A stretch of 64,000 bases of DNA from Halorhabdus rudnickae. Lineage in GTDB: Archaea; Halobacteriota; Halobacteria; Halobacteriales; Haloarculaceae. Below the pieces are notes generated by a model that saw only the letters and a program-made list of their open reading frames with translations, was not told where the DNA came from and ran no database searches. Positions 1 to 8,867 of the stretch are shown here, one piece after another (the first letter of the stretch is position 1; each line of letters begins with the position of its first letter). The position numbers and the translations under genes are program-made. Where the stretch lies: positions 310,001 through 374,000 of the forward strand of contig NZ_CAAHFB010000006.1 of the NCBI RefSeq assembly GCF_900880625.1, given 5' to 3'.

Positions 1-2
1 GG

Positions 3-1184
3 TCCTCCATCGACGGATTCGTCCGTATCCAGGAATCGGACATGCGCCTGGATCCCGACCCGTCGACGTTTGCGTTGCTCCCGTGGCGCCAGAGTGAGGA
101 GAGTGCGGCGGCCCGACTGATCTGTGACGTGATCAACACTTCCACTGGCGAGCCCTTCGAGGGCGATCCGCGGGGCATTCTGAAGAACGCCATCGATCGG
201 GCCAACGAGATGGGCTACGAGGTCAACATGGCCCCCGAGCCCGAGTTCTTCCTCTTCGAGGAAGACGACGAGGGGCGCGCGACGACCGAGACTGGCGACC
301 ACGGTGGGTACTTCGACCTCGCGCCGAAGGACCTCGCCAGCGACGTCCGGCGTGACATCATCTTCGGCTTAGAGGACATGGGCTTCGACATCGAGGCCTC
401 ACACCACGAGGTCGCCGAGGGCCAACACGAGATCAACTTCACCTACGACGATGCCCTCTCGACGGCGGATAACGTCGCTACCTTCCGGTCGGTCGTCCGC
501 GCCATCGCGGCCGAACACGACCTTCATGCGACGTTCATGCCAAAACCGATCCCGAAAATCAACGGATCGGGCATGCATACTCACATCTCGCTGTTTACCG
601 ACGACGGCGAGAACGTCTTCCACGACGAGAACGACGAGTTCGACCTCTCGGAGACTGCAAAGCAGTTCCTCGCGGGCATTCTTGACCACGCCCCCGCAAT
701 CACTGCCGTCACAAACCCGACAGTCAACAGCTACAAGCGCCTGGTCCCGGGCTACGAGGCACCCGTCTACATCGCGTGGTCGGACCGCAACCGTTCGGCA
801 CTGATCCGCAAGCCCGCGGCCCGCGTTCCCGCCGCCAGCCGGATCGAGGCTCGCTTCCCGGATCCGTCGTGTAACCCGTATCTCGCCTTCGCGACGCTCA
901 TCCACGCCGGTCTCGACGGGATCGAGAAGGGCCTGGACAGTCCCGACCCAGTCAGAGAGAACATCTACGAATTTGACGAGGCCAAACGCGAGGAGTACGG
1001 CATCGACACGCTGCCGGAGAACCTCGGCGAGGCCGTCGACGCCTTGGAGGAGGACGAAGTCATTCTCGACGCTCTCGGTCCCCACACCGGCGAGAAGTTC
1101 GTCCAGGCCAAACGCCAGGAACACATGGAGTACCTGGTCGACGTCTCGGAGTGGGAGCTCGATCGGTACCTCGAGAAGTACTAA
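3..1184 (+). CDS. glnA: Glutamine synthetase, 5' end outside window
   Basis: Glutamine synthetase (GSI type) makes glutamine from glutamate, ammonia and ATP in the cytoplasm. The reading frame is open from base 3; the first residues read SSIDGF and then ESDM, part of the conserved beta-grasp region, so the true start lies upstream and the ATG at 42 is internal. Visible motifs are NGSGMHTH (ATP/glutamate site), NSYKRL, the arginine-rich stretch ending SALIRKP, and [14 protein letters not shown]. 393 residues are present of a family length of about 450. The C-terminus is complete. No frameshift is seen. Confidence 0.97.
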   Translation, partial: SSIDGFVRIQESDMRLDPDPSTFALLPWRQSEESAAARLICDVINTSTGEPFEGDPRGILKNAIDRANEMGYEVNMAPEPEFFLFEEDDEGRATTETGDHGGYFDLAPKDLASDVRRDIIFGLEDMGFDIEASHHEVAEGQHEINFTYDDALSTADNVATFRSVVRAIAAEHDLHATFMPKPIPKINGSGMHTHISLFTDDGENVFHDENDEFDLSETAKQFLAGILDHAPAITAVTNPTVNSYKRLVPGYEAPVYIAWSDRNRSALIRKPAARVPAASRIEARFPDPSCNPYLAFATLIHAGLDGIEKGLDSPDPVRENIYEFDEAKREEYGIDTLPENLGEAVDALEEDEVILDALGPHTGEKFVQAKRQEHMEYLVDVSEWELDRYLEKY

Positions 1185-1208
1185 CGCCGCGTGGATCCGG
1201 ATCGCGAC

Positions 1209-2063
1209 TCACTCGTTTTCGACGCCGTGTATTGACCGACGAACAGTCACGACAAGCGCGCCGGCGACGAGCCCGACGAGGGCGACCAGTGTCTCGCTGC
1301 CGCCGGTTCGGACGAACGTGGCGGCGGTCACCACCACGACCGCCGCGGTTGCTAGGCCTGCCTGCATCCATCTTCCCCCATCACGCTGTCGGATTCCCGC
1401 CGCTCCGATAGCTGTACCGAGGGCGACGCCCACGGCCAGCAGACCGTCGCCGGACAATTCGATCACGACGGGGCTGAATGTGCCGATCAAGCCCGCAAGA
1501 CCGAACGCGCCTCGGGGGCGTTCCAGAACCTCGAACACGACCAGGAGGTATGCCAGCCCGACGGCGGTCCCGACAACGACTTCGATCGGTCGGTGGACGC
1601 CGAGTGCGACCCGCGAGGCGGCGATCGCGGCGACTATACCTCCGGCGAGCACAAGTGGCCGGTTACGCTTCTGCTTTCGAAACGCCAACGCGAGGCCGAG
1701 CCAGCCGACCGCCGCCGCCGTGGCGTGGCCACTCGGGAAGGCGTAACCCCCCGGCCCGACGATCCGGGTGTACAGTCCCTCGATGAACTCGGGCATTCCC
1801 GAAGCGCCGGGCAAGTCGGCCGCGCCCGGCGGTCGCTCGAGTGCGAACCCCGTTTTCAGCGTGATCGACAGCGCCATCGCGCCGACGATCGACGCGAACA
1901 GCAGGGCACCGCGGTCGGCGTCGAGTCGGTCGCCGATCACTGGCAACCAATCCCCGAAGAAGTAGACGACGATCCCGAGGCCGACGATCACCAGCGGATC
2001 GCCGAGCAGCGACACCAGCGAGACGCCGAACCAGCCAGCTGCCTCGACGGCTGTCGCGGTCAC
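1209..2063 (-). CDS. PAP2-family membrane phosphatase
   Basis: Predicted PAP2 (phosphatidic acid phosphatase type 2) superfamily membrane enzyme of 284 residues, probably dephosphorylating a lipid phosphate or pyrophosphate at the membrane. The three family motifs are visible in order: KTGFALERP, PSGHA, and SRVALGVHRPIEVVVG. The last normally ends HxxxD and has Glu in place of Asp. There are about six membrane segments. The GTG start overlaps the stop of the upstream BrkB gene (GTGA, 2060-2063), so the two are translationally coupled. The exact substrate cannot be told from the sequence. Confidence 0.88.
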   Translation of the reverse strand: MTATAVEAAGWFGVSLVSLLGDPLVIVGLGIVVYFFGDWLPVIGDRLDADRGALLFASIVGAMALSITLKTGFALERPPGAADLPGASGMPEFIEGLYTRIVGPGGYAFPSGHATAAAVGWLGLALAFRKQKRNRPLVLAGGIVAAIAASRVALGVHRPIEVVVGTAVGLAYLLVVFEVLERPRGAFGLAGLIGTFSPVVIELSGDGLLAVGVALGTAIGAAGIRQRDGGRWMQAGLATAAVVVVTAATFVRTGGSETLVALVGLVAGALVVTVRRSIHGVENE

Positions 2064-3391
2064 GACCGCCAGTCCCGCAAGCGATCGAGCGCTCGTCCCG
2101 GCGCGCCGACGAGTTTGACCGTCACCCCGACGACGACCATGAGTGCGTACAGCCCGAGCGTCGACAGCCAGATCACGAGCATCGCGAGGACGGCCCAGCC
2201 GCCCCCAAGAAAGTAAAACGCCCCGAGCGTCATGACCGTCCCGTAGAGGAGCACGAGGTAGGGACCCCAGCTGTGGGCGTGCCCGCGCCGGACGCGACGG
2301 CGGACGTACCGTCGGAGGTCGCCCTCGACATCCTCGCGGTGGACGGTCCGGTCGTCAATCTCCGCTTCAAGGCGGTCGATCTCCGCGCGTAGCTCCCCGA
2401 TGTCCGCGTCCGTATCATCAGTTCGGCGTTCGCCGTTTCGTGAGTCGGTGACGTCACCCCGTTCGGTAGTCGCCGAGTCCACGCCGGCGTCCGGGGCGTC
2501 CGGTCGTTCGGTCCCATCCCTCTCGTCCGGCCCGTCCCCGGCCGTGCCGTCCGTCCCGGTCATTGTCAGTGGTTGGCTCTCTCTGTGATCGCCCTCAAGT
2601 TGTAGTTGCCGGTCTCGTCCGGCCAGGGTGGCGTTGACGACCGCCCCCAGCAGGAGGATGCTCGCGCCGAAGTACAGCCAGGTGACGAACAGCAACACAC
2701 CCCCGACGACGCCGTAGACGTCGAACTGACCCGCGTTGGCGGCGTAGAATCGAAAGAGAACGCTCAACAGCGTCCAGCCGACGGCCGCGGTGATCGCCCC
2801 GGGCACGGCTTCGCGAAACTCGACGCGAACGTCGGGAAAGACGACGTACAGCGGGAGCAGAACGATCGACAGCGACAGGATAATCACGATCGTTCCCACC
2901 AGGCCAACTAGCACGACGCCCGTCTGGGAGAGGGCAACGGCCCCAGCCACGACTGCGAAGATTGCCACGCCGAGCGCGAAAAGGGCGAGGGCGGCGCTCG
3001 CAATCTGCCCGAGGAACGTCGTCTCGTCGTCGGTACCGTAGACTGTCGCGAACGCGAGTGTGAGGCCGCGGAAGACGCGTAACCCGCTCCAGAGCAGTAC
3101 GCCGACGCCCACGAGGGTCGCCCCGCCTCGGCCGGCCCCGCTCACGAGCGCCTCGCGGAGCAACGCTCGCCCGCTTGGTGAAAGGGCGCCACCGACCGTG
3201 GCGACGACCTGTCCTGCCAGCGCGTCGCCGCCGAGGAGCGATCCGACGGCGATGATCAGCAGAACCAGGGGAAATACCGACACGAACGCGTAGTAGGCCG
3301 TGGCGGCAGCGAGAAAGGAGAGTCGGGAAGACTGCGCCAGACCGACGATCTCGCGCCCGGTCCCCAGAACTGTCCGTGCGGTCGAAGCCAT
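2060..3391 (-). CDS. YihY/BrkB-family membrane protein
   Basis: Membrane protein of the YihY/virulence factor BrkB family, 443 residues from the ATG at 3391; the open frame extends 33 codons further upstream but that part reads like non-coding sequence. The N-terminal 260 residues hold about six membrane segments with the family signature near TAYYAFVSVFPL. A long charged Ser/Thr/Asp-rich linker (about 285-350) leads to a coiled stretch (ELRAEIDRLEAEIDD) and two more C-terminal membrane helices, an extension beyond the usual 300-residue domain. Function in archaea is unknown. It is the first gene of a two-gene operon with the PAP2 protein. Confidence 0.85.
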   Translation of the reverse strand: MASTARTVLGTGREIVGLAQSSRLSFLAAATAYYAFVSVFPLVLLIIAVGSLLGGDALAGQVVATVGGALSPSGRALLREALVSGAGRGGATLVGVGVLLWSGLRVFRGLTLAFATVYGTDDETTFLGQIASAALALFALGVAIFAVVAGAVALSQTGVVLVGLVGTIVIILSLSIVLLPLYVVFPDVRVEFREAVPGAITAAVGWTLLSVLFRFYAANAGQFDVYGVVGGVLLFVTWLYFGASILLLGAVVNATLAGRDRQLQLEGDHRESQPLTMTGTDGTAGDGPDERDGTERPDAPDAGVDSATTERGDVTDSRNGERRTDDTDADIGELRAEIDRLEAEIDDRTVHREDVEGDLRRYVRRRVRRGHAHSWGPYLVLLYGTVMTLGAFYFLGGGWAVLAMLVIWLSTLGLYALMVVVGVTVKLVGAPGRALDRLRDWRS

Positions 3392-3569
3392 GCCCGAGTT
3401 CCGGGTGCCGGCGACAAAACCGCTTGGCCGGTCGTCGCACGGACAGAACTGCTCGACAGGCCGTCGAAGGAGAGCGCCAATCATCACCACTCTTGACGGC
3501 GAGGGACGGTCACGTGTCGATCTCCCGAGGTACCGTCGTCCGTGCCCGGAACGAAAACTGATTAGGTCA

Positions 3570-3588
3570 GCACACCACAGTGGTGTGC
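3570..3588. promoter_or_regulatory. Perfect 19-bp palindrome at a gene start
   Basis: Nine-base arms around a single central A: GCACACCAC-A-GTGGTGTGC. The palindrome ends directly against the ATG at 3589, so a bound protein would cover the transcription or translation start. It could also form a hairpin in RNA. No binding factor can be named from the sequence. Confidence 0.55.
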
Positions 3589-3978
3589 ATGGACCAGCGA
3601 CTGGTCGGCTGGATCCGGCAGATGACCGGTGGGGGGTTCACCGCAGCCGTGCTGTTGATCGCTCTCGGGGTTGTGAGCCAGTCGGCCACGCCCCTCCTCG
3701 CGGTGGGCGTCTTCGCCATCGGTGTGGCGGGGATCGCCACCCGCCAGACGCTCCGTGAGTGGATCGACCACCCCGCGTTCGCGACCTATCTGGCGTCGGT
3801 CCCGCTGGGACCGTTGCTGGCCGGGGTCGTCTTGGTACTGTTCCTCGGAGCATCGCCCGGCGAACTCCAGACGCTTGGCGGCGTCCTCGGACTGCTGGCG
3901 CTCCTCAACCACCTGTTCCGGCCTGTATACGCGTTCGGGAACTACGTCGTCTCGCGACTGGCGAGCGCGTTCGCGTGA
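3589..3978 (+). CDS. Small four-helix membrane protein, unknown
   Basis: 129-residue hydrophobic protein with about four membrane segments (roughly residues 15-33, 37-52, 67-87 and 90-108). I do not recognise a family. The ATG at 3589 is preferred over an in-frame GTG at 3580, because the GTG lies inside the 19-bp palindrome that abuts the ATG. Divergent from the BrkB/PAP2 operon and convergent with trm1. Codon use and GC match the neighbours, so it is probably a real chromosomal gene. Confidence 0.7.
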   Translation: MDQRLVGWIRQMTGGGFTAAVLLIALGVVSQSATPLLAVGVFAIGVAGIATRQTLREWIDHPAFATYLASVPLGPLLAGVVLVLFLGASPGELQTLGGVLGLLALLNHLFRPVYAFGNYVVSRLASAFA

Positions 3979-4042
3979 GTCGTCTTGCCGTGTCGCTTGA
4001 CTTCTTCCCTCCTCTGAAGGGGTGAGCTTCTGTAGCGACGCG

Positions 4043-5158
4043 TCAGGCCGTCGCCTCGCGGATCTCGGGGACATCGGCGTCGGTCTTGAACGTCGTCCCG
4101 CCGTAGTGCGTTCGACTGGCTTCGTAGCCCGCCGCCCGTAGCTCCGCAAGGAAGTCCGCCATTGACGCGGCCGAGCGCTCCCAGCGCTTACACAGACGGT
4201 GTTGATCGTAGTGCGTCGGCTCGTCGAGTTCTGCCGCCAGCGTCTCCAGCAACTCGCAAGCGTTCTCCGCCGTCCCCATATCGTCGTCGACGTGATCCCC
4301 GACTCGATCGAGAAACGCCCTCTCGTGGGTCCGTCCGAGCCACAGGGGGCCGGCCGTCTGGAGGTGTTCGCCACAGTGGGGACAGGCCTCGGGTGGATTG
4401 GCAATCAATCCCACTTCCGTCGAGCGATGGAGACAGTGCTGACAGTGGTGGGCGTACCCGAGTTCCCCGATAGCGTCGTCGGCCACCTGTGCGCCGTAGT
4501 CGAATTCGAGGTACGTCCGGACGTAGTGGTCGGTGGCGTGGGTGAGGATGGGCTCGGCGGCCACGTCGTAGCGAGCGGCAGTCCGGACCAGCGACCCTAG
4601 GAGGATACGGACGCCCATCTCTCCGTGGTACTCGGTGTTGCGCGGGACGGCACTGTACGAGCGCACACCGCTTTGAAAGTGCGCGCCACACAGCGGCGCG
4701 AGGTCGGTCGCTGTCACGGCGAGCAGGCGACTCGCACTCTGGATGGCAGCGTCGGCGAAGGGGATCGGCGTCCCGAAAGGGTCCAGATCCACGACATCGA
4801 ACTGTCTCTCGTGCATGAGGGCGTTTACATCCCGGTGGATCACCTCTCCATCGAGAGCGTTCGCCTCGAGATTGGCCCGACAGCGTTCAACAGCGTCACT
4901 ATCGACGTCACAGAGCGTCGTGTCGAACCCGTTGGCTGCCGCACGCACGCCGCGGATCCCGGTAGCTGCGGTCGCGTCCAGGTAGGTTTCGACCGGGTGC
5001 TCGCCACGGTCGTCGATCCGCTCGCGATACGCCCGGATCGTCGCGATGGTCAGGTCGCGGTTCAGCTCTTGGACGGGATTGAAGAAGACGTCGTCACCGA
5101 TCCCCTCTCCGGACTGTTCGGGGACCTCAACCGTGACCCGGCCCTCACGTTCGCGCAT
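4043..5158 (-). CDS. trm1: tRNA (guanine-26 N2)-dimethyltransferase Trm1
   Basis: Cytoplasmic tRNA methyltransferase that uses S-adenosylmethionine to make N2,N2-dimethylguanosine at G26. The 371-residue protein starts with the family signature [19 protein letters not shown], carries a class I SAM-binding domain ([18 protein letters not shown], then [15 protein letters not shown]) and a C-terminal zinc-binding part (HHCQHC and CPHCGEHL). Length is normal for archaeal Trm1. It is monocistronic, convergent with the small membrane protein gene, and has an AT-rich upstream region at 5250-5285. Confidence 0.96.
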   Translation of the reverse strand: MREREGRVTVEVPEQSGEGIGDDVFFNPVQELNRDLTIATIRAYRERIDDRGEHPVETYLDATAATGIRGVRAAANGFDTTLCDVDSDAVERCRANLEANALDGEVIHRDVNALMHERQFDVVDLDPFGTPIPFADAAIQSASRLLAVTATDLAPLCGAHFQSGVRSYSAVPRNTEYHGEMGVRILLGSLVRTAARYDVAAEPILTHATDHYVRTYLEFDYGAQVADDAIGELGYAHHCQHCLHRSTEVGLIANPPEACPHCGEHLQTAGPLWLGRTHERAFLDRVGDHVDDDMGTAENACELLETLAAELDEPTHYDQHRLCKRWERSAASMADFLAELRAAGYEASRTHYGGTTFKTDADVPEIREATA

Positions 5159-5567
5159 ATCTCCGCTGCGATAGCCGCGAGCAAAAGCCCCTCGCTCTCG
5201 GGCTCCCGGACGGAATGACCAGTGAGGGTTGTTGAAAGGTCCTCTCGTCCCCTTTCATATCTTAATACTTTGATTATATAAACGAGTCTGGAAGCGGTCG
5301 TTTCAGACGATCACTTCTTCTATAAAAATATCGGGGACGCAAGTACTGTGCCGTCACGGCATCCGCGACGGCCAATATCCGATCGATAGTACGAAATCAG
5401 CGATGACGGCGTCTGAATTCACTTTTCACCGGTGTCTCACGAGAATTAATGCGCCAGCCGGTTGTGACGATTCGCCGCTGCCACGCCAGTGACGCCCGTA
5501 ACAATCTTCTTTAAATATCATTAGGTACCCCGGTCATTTATAAATAAAAGACGCATATAAATAAACG
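5159..5567. promoter_or_regulatory. AT-rich divergent promoter region with doubled TATA element
   Basis: A 409-base gene-free interval between divergent trm1 and the Tat-exported EEP-fold protein. TATAAATAAA occurs twice as an exact direct repeat at 5539-5548 and 5556-5565, 17 bases apart, just before the ATG at 5568. On the trm1 side there is an AT-rich stretch at 5260-5285. I see no coding signal or RNA gene in the middle of the interval. Confidence 0.6.
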
Positions 5568-6770
5568 ATGTTGCACGATACGACCAGGCGGACGTTCTTG
5601 AAGGGGATTGGCGCGACAGCAGCGACTGCGGGTATCATCGGCACAGCAAGCGCATATGAGGATCGCTCCGCGACGCGCTTTGCGCAGTTCAATATCGAGG
5701 ACCTCCAAACGTCCCAGGTCCAGAAGACCGGAGACGACCAAGCTGGCGCCGCCGCAGAACTCATCCAGGAGATGCGCCCGGACGTCCTGGTAGTCAACGA
5801 GTTGACGAACAACATTCAGGAGGGCAAGCGGACAGGCACGACCAACATCCGGGCGTTCATCGATAACTATCTTCGGGAACCCCAGCGGCCTGATCTGGAG
5901 CCGATCGCGTTCCCGTACACGTTTCAGCCGCCCGTCAACACTGGCGTACTCCCCGAAAAGGACTACGACTTCAACAAGGATGGATCTGCGGGTGAGGCTC
6001 CCGGTGACGCCTATGGCTTCGGGGTCTACCCCGGACAGTACGGGCTGGCTGTTGCGAGCCAGAACCCGATTATGGAGGACGATATCCGGACCTTCCAGAC
6101 GTTCAAGTGGGCGGATATGCCGGGCAACTTGATGCCGATCAACGACGGTTCGATGAACCTCAACAAGAACGGGCGCTACATTAACCCTGACGAGACGGAG
6201 GTGTTCCGTCTCTCCTCGAAGACGCATGCCGACGTCCCGGTTCGGATGGACGGCGAATCCGTTCACATCCTCACTTCACACCCAACGCCGCCTCAGTACG
6301 ACGGACCGAACAACTTCAACGGTCGTTGGAATCACGACGAAGTCCGCTTCTGGGCCGACTACGTGGCCAACGCCGACTACATCTACGATGACGACGGTAC
6401 CGAGGGTGGCCTCTGGGACGACCAGTACGTGCTCATGGGCGACCAGAACGCTGCGATATCGACCGCCCGAATCCTGAAACCGGGACAGACCTTCTTCCGC
6501 GAAAACGACGACTTCTACACCGGTGAACTCCCGAGTAGTCCGGGTGCCGAGAACCTCGGCAAACCACATGCCACCCGAATTCGTGGGCCCAGGCCGGGTC
6601 AGTCCGGTGATGGTGAAACAGTCGTCGCACAGCTAGATCGAGTCCTTCCGTCGCCGTCGCTCTCTTATGAGGACAGTGGTGTCGTGTGGCCCAGACCGGG
6701 CGATGATCGTATTGAGACTGTCCGGGCTGCATCCGACCACCGGATGGTCTGGGCGGAGCTCAACAGCTAA
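5568..6770 (+). CDS. Tat-exported endonuclease/exonuclease/phosphatase-fold protein
   Basis: 400-residue protein exported by the twin-arginine route: TRRTFLKGIG near residue 6, a short hydrophobic stretch and a likely cleavage after GTASA. The mature part belongs to the endonuclease/exonuclease/phosphatase (EEP, DNase I-like) superfamily. The pieces visible in order are RFAQFNIED, RPDVLVVNEL (metal-binding Glu), LTSHP, LMGDQNA (Asp/Asn pair) and a terminal SDHRMVW (catalytic Asp-His). The substrate may be nucleic acid, a phosphoester or a lipid, and cannot be told. The upstream region has duplicated TATA elements. Confidence 0.85.
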   Translation: MLHDTTRRTFLKGIGATAATAGIIGTASAYEDRSATRFAQFNIEDLQTSQVQKTGDDQAGAAAELIQEMRPDVLVVNELTNNIQEGKRTGTTNIRAFIDNYLREPQRPDLEPIAFPYTFQPPVNTGVLPEKDYDFNKDGSAGEAPGDAYGFGVYPGQYGLAVASQNPIMEDDIRTFQTFKWADMPGNLMPINDGSMNLNKNGRYINPDETEVFRLSSKTHADVPVRMDGESVHILTSHPTPPQYDGPNNFNGRWNHDEVRFWADYVANADYIYDDDGTEGGLWDDQYVLMGDQNAAISTARILKPGQTFFRENDDFYTGELPSSPGAENLGKPHATRIRGPRPGQSGDGETVVAQLDRVLPSPSLSYEDSGVVWPRPGDDRIETVRAASDHRMVWAELNS

Positions 6771-7102
6771 CCATCCAAGTCGGCCGCCGTCAGCGAACTG
6801 TTGTCGCTCCTTCGATCCAACCCGGCTGGTGAGGACGGCGACTAACCCGCTGACTCCGGTCGGGTCCACAACCGTCCGCTGAGATACTGATTCCCCCGTC
6901 TTCGCTCCAGCCCCGAGCCGTCGACCGACGACGGCTCGTCTCTCACTATCCTCCCTACTGGCGAGATGAGCGAAGATCATTTATATTGAAATACATATAT
7001 AAGTGTCTGTTGGCCCTATCGAACTATGGCCCCCTGGCCTGTGGGTCGCGTCGGCGGGTTTCGCACAGAACTGTTTAGGCGCCCGCCGTCCAATCCCGGA
7101 CA
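6771..7102. other. Intergenic region with strong hairpin and AT-rich promoter
   Basis: No gene is seen in these 332 bases. A perfect 10-bp inverted repeat with a 5-base loop lies at 6914-6938 (arms CGAGCCGTCG and CGACGGCTCG) and is followed by pyrimidine-rich sequence. An AT-rich stretch at 6978-7003 resembles a haloarchaeal promoter. A weaker TATA-like TTTAGG lies about 27 bases before the GTG of the next gene. The hairpin may end the upstream transcript or be part of a leader. Confidence 0.4.
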
Positions 7103-7450
7103 GTGACGGCAGTCGAAAAGTGGCAGGCGGCCCTGTCCGAGGCTGGTGAACTCACCTCCGACGTAGTCGACCGTATCACAACCGTCCACGGATCCCGCGG
7201 GGTGCGAGCCATCGAAGCCGTCGGCGAGAACCGCGTTAAAGAGTATCAGGACTTCACGGTAGTCGTCGGCCACAGCGATGAGTACGTCATCGAAGGGGAG
7301 GGCTGTACCTGCGAGGACGCCGCCTACAACCTCGATCCCGACGATCCCACGACCCTGTGCTGGCACGTCCTCGCAGTCAAGATCGCTCGCGAGATCGACG
7401 CCGTCGACCACCACGACATGTACTACAGCGAGGTCCGGGACTTTCTGTAG
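7103..7450 (+). CDS. SWIM zinc-finger protein
   Basis: 115-residue small protein with a SWIM-type zinc finger near residues 67-90. The ligands are CxC in GCTCEDAAY and then CxH in LCWHVLAVKIA, spaced as in the family. SWIM domains bind DNA or proteins, and stand-alone haloarchaeal versions have no assigned role. The start is GTG at 7103, and a TTTAGG box about 27 bases upstream suggests a leaderless transcript. It is followed 80 bases later by a receiver-domain protein in the same direction, so a functional link is possible but unproven. Confidence 0.82.
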   Translation: MTAVEKWQAALSEAGELTSDVVDRITTVHGSRGVRAIEAVGENRVKEYQDFTVVVGHSDEYVIEGEGCTCEDAAYNLDPDDPTTLCWHVLAVKIAREIDAVDHHDMYYSEVRDFL

Positions 7451-7530
7451 CGGATCGCGGCTTGCCCCTTCCCAAACGGTAAATCGTGCAGGTATTTTAT
7501 TTCCCTTCGTGTTGAATGTGAACGACACAC

Positions 7531-8820
7531 ATGGAAATGGGTGATGAGATCGTCGTGTTGCACGTCGACGACGAGCCCGCCATCCGGGAGACGGTCGCGA
7601 TACTCCTCGAACGCGAGGATCAGCAGTTGACCGTCGACACCGCAGCGAGTGCTGAGACGGCACTGGAGATACTCGACGATTCAGCAGTCGACTGCATCGT
7701 CAGCGACTACGAGATGCCGGGGATGGACGGGATCGATTTTCTCGAGGCCGTCCGCGAGATGGACCCGGAACTACCGTTTGTCCTCTATACTGGCAGGGGC
7801 TCTGAAGAAATCGCGAGCGAGGCGATCGCCTGCGGTGTGACCGACTACCTCCAGAAGGGTACCGGCTCCAGCCAGTACGCAGTGCTGGCCAACCGGGTGA
7901 CCAATGCGGTCACCACCTATCACAGTCAGGAACACGCACGCATCATGCAGCGTATTCAGCGGGTGCTACGGGCCGTCAATCAGCGACTGGTGCGCGCCGA
8001 GAGTCGTCCGGAGATCGACCGGGGTGTCTGTACAGTGCTCAGCCGCGAGGCGCCCTACCGACTGGTCTGGCTGGGAGAACGCGAGGGCGAGACCGTCCAG
8101 CCGCGGGCGAGTGCCGGAGGGGCCGAGGGGTATCTCGATGCGGTGACGGTCAGAACCGACAGCGACGAGCCGACCGCCCGGGCGCTTCGAGATGGGGAAC
8201 TGACTGCGGTCGAGTCAATCTGCGAGGACGGGACCGGATCGTGGCGTGTCCCGGCCCGCACCCACGGAATCCACGGAATCGCGGCCGCCCCACTGAACTA
8301 CGATGACCTCTGCTACGGGGTGGTGGGCGTCGCCAGCGAGCGTGCGGAATTTCTGGACGAGCGCGAACGCGACTTGCTGATCGAGGTGGCAGAGGATGTC
8401 GCCCACGCGATCCACCGGGCCGAGAGCGAGCGGCGCCTGCGCGAACAGCGGGCGGACCTCCGGGTGTACGAGCGGGCCGTCGAGTCAGCTAGCGACCTGA
8501 TAGCCGCCATCGACACCGACTACACGCTCGTGTTTGCTAACGAGCGCTACCGCGAGTTTCACGGGATCGACGGATGCGACGTGGGAGCGGTATCGCTGCC
8601 GGAGGTCCTGGGTGAGACGTGGGATGCGGAGATGGCTGCTCGCGAGAGACGCGTCTTCGAGGGGGAAATCCTCAGCTACGAGGTGACGCGGGCGGCGCCC
8701 GACGGCGAGATACGGACGTTTTCGGTCCGTGACTACCCGTTGCGGGACGAGGAGGGAACGATCCTGGGCGTCGTCGGTTCGATGCGAGACATCACCGGGC
8801 GGAAATGCCGGGAGCAGTAG
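7531..8820 (+). CDS. Receiver-GAF-PAS signalling protein without kinase domain
   Basis: 429-residue cytoplasmic signalling protein. Residues 8-125 form a response-regulator receiver: VLHVDDEP acidic pocket, phospho-acceptor Asp in CIVSDYEMPGMDG, and Lys in YLQKGTG. A GAF-type sensor domain follows (about 150-300), then a PAS domain (about 310-425, starting AVESASDLIAAIDTDY and ending with the PAC signature MRDITGRK). The protein stops there; the histidine kinase or bat-type HTH that usually follows is absent. It is therefore likely a relay or sensor protein needing a partner. An ATG two codons downstream of the first is an alternative start. Confidence 0.88.
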   Translation: MEMGDEIVVLHVDDEPAIRETVAILLEREDQQLTVDTAASAETALEILDDSAVDCIVSDYEMPGMDGIDFLEAVREMDPELPFVLYTGRGSEEIASEAIACGVTDYLQKGTGSSQYAVLANRVTNAVTTYHSQEHARIMQRIQRVLRAVNQRLVRAESRPEIDRGVCTVLSREAPYRLVWLGEREGETVQPRASAGGAEGYLDAVTVRTDSDEPTARALRDGELTAVESICEDGTGSWRVPARTHGIHGIAAAPLNYDDLCYGVVGVASERAEFLDERERDLLIEVAEDVAHAIHRAESERRLREQRADLRVYERAVESASDLIAAIDTDYTLVFANERYREFHGIDGCDVGAVSLPEVLGETWDAEMAARERRVFEGEILSYEVTRAAPDGEIRTFSVRDYPLRDEEGTILGVVGSMRDITGRKCREQ

Positions 8821-8867
8821 ACGACGGTACCAAAGGAGGCCAGGTGTCTCCTTCATAGTCGCCCGCC

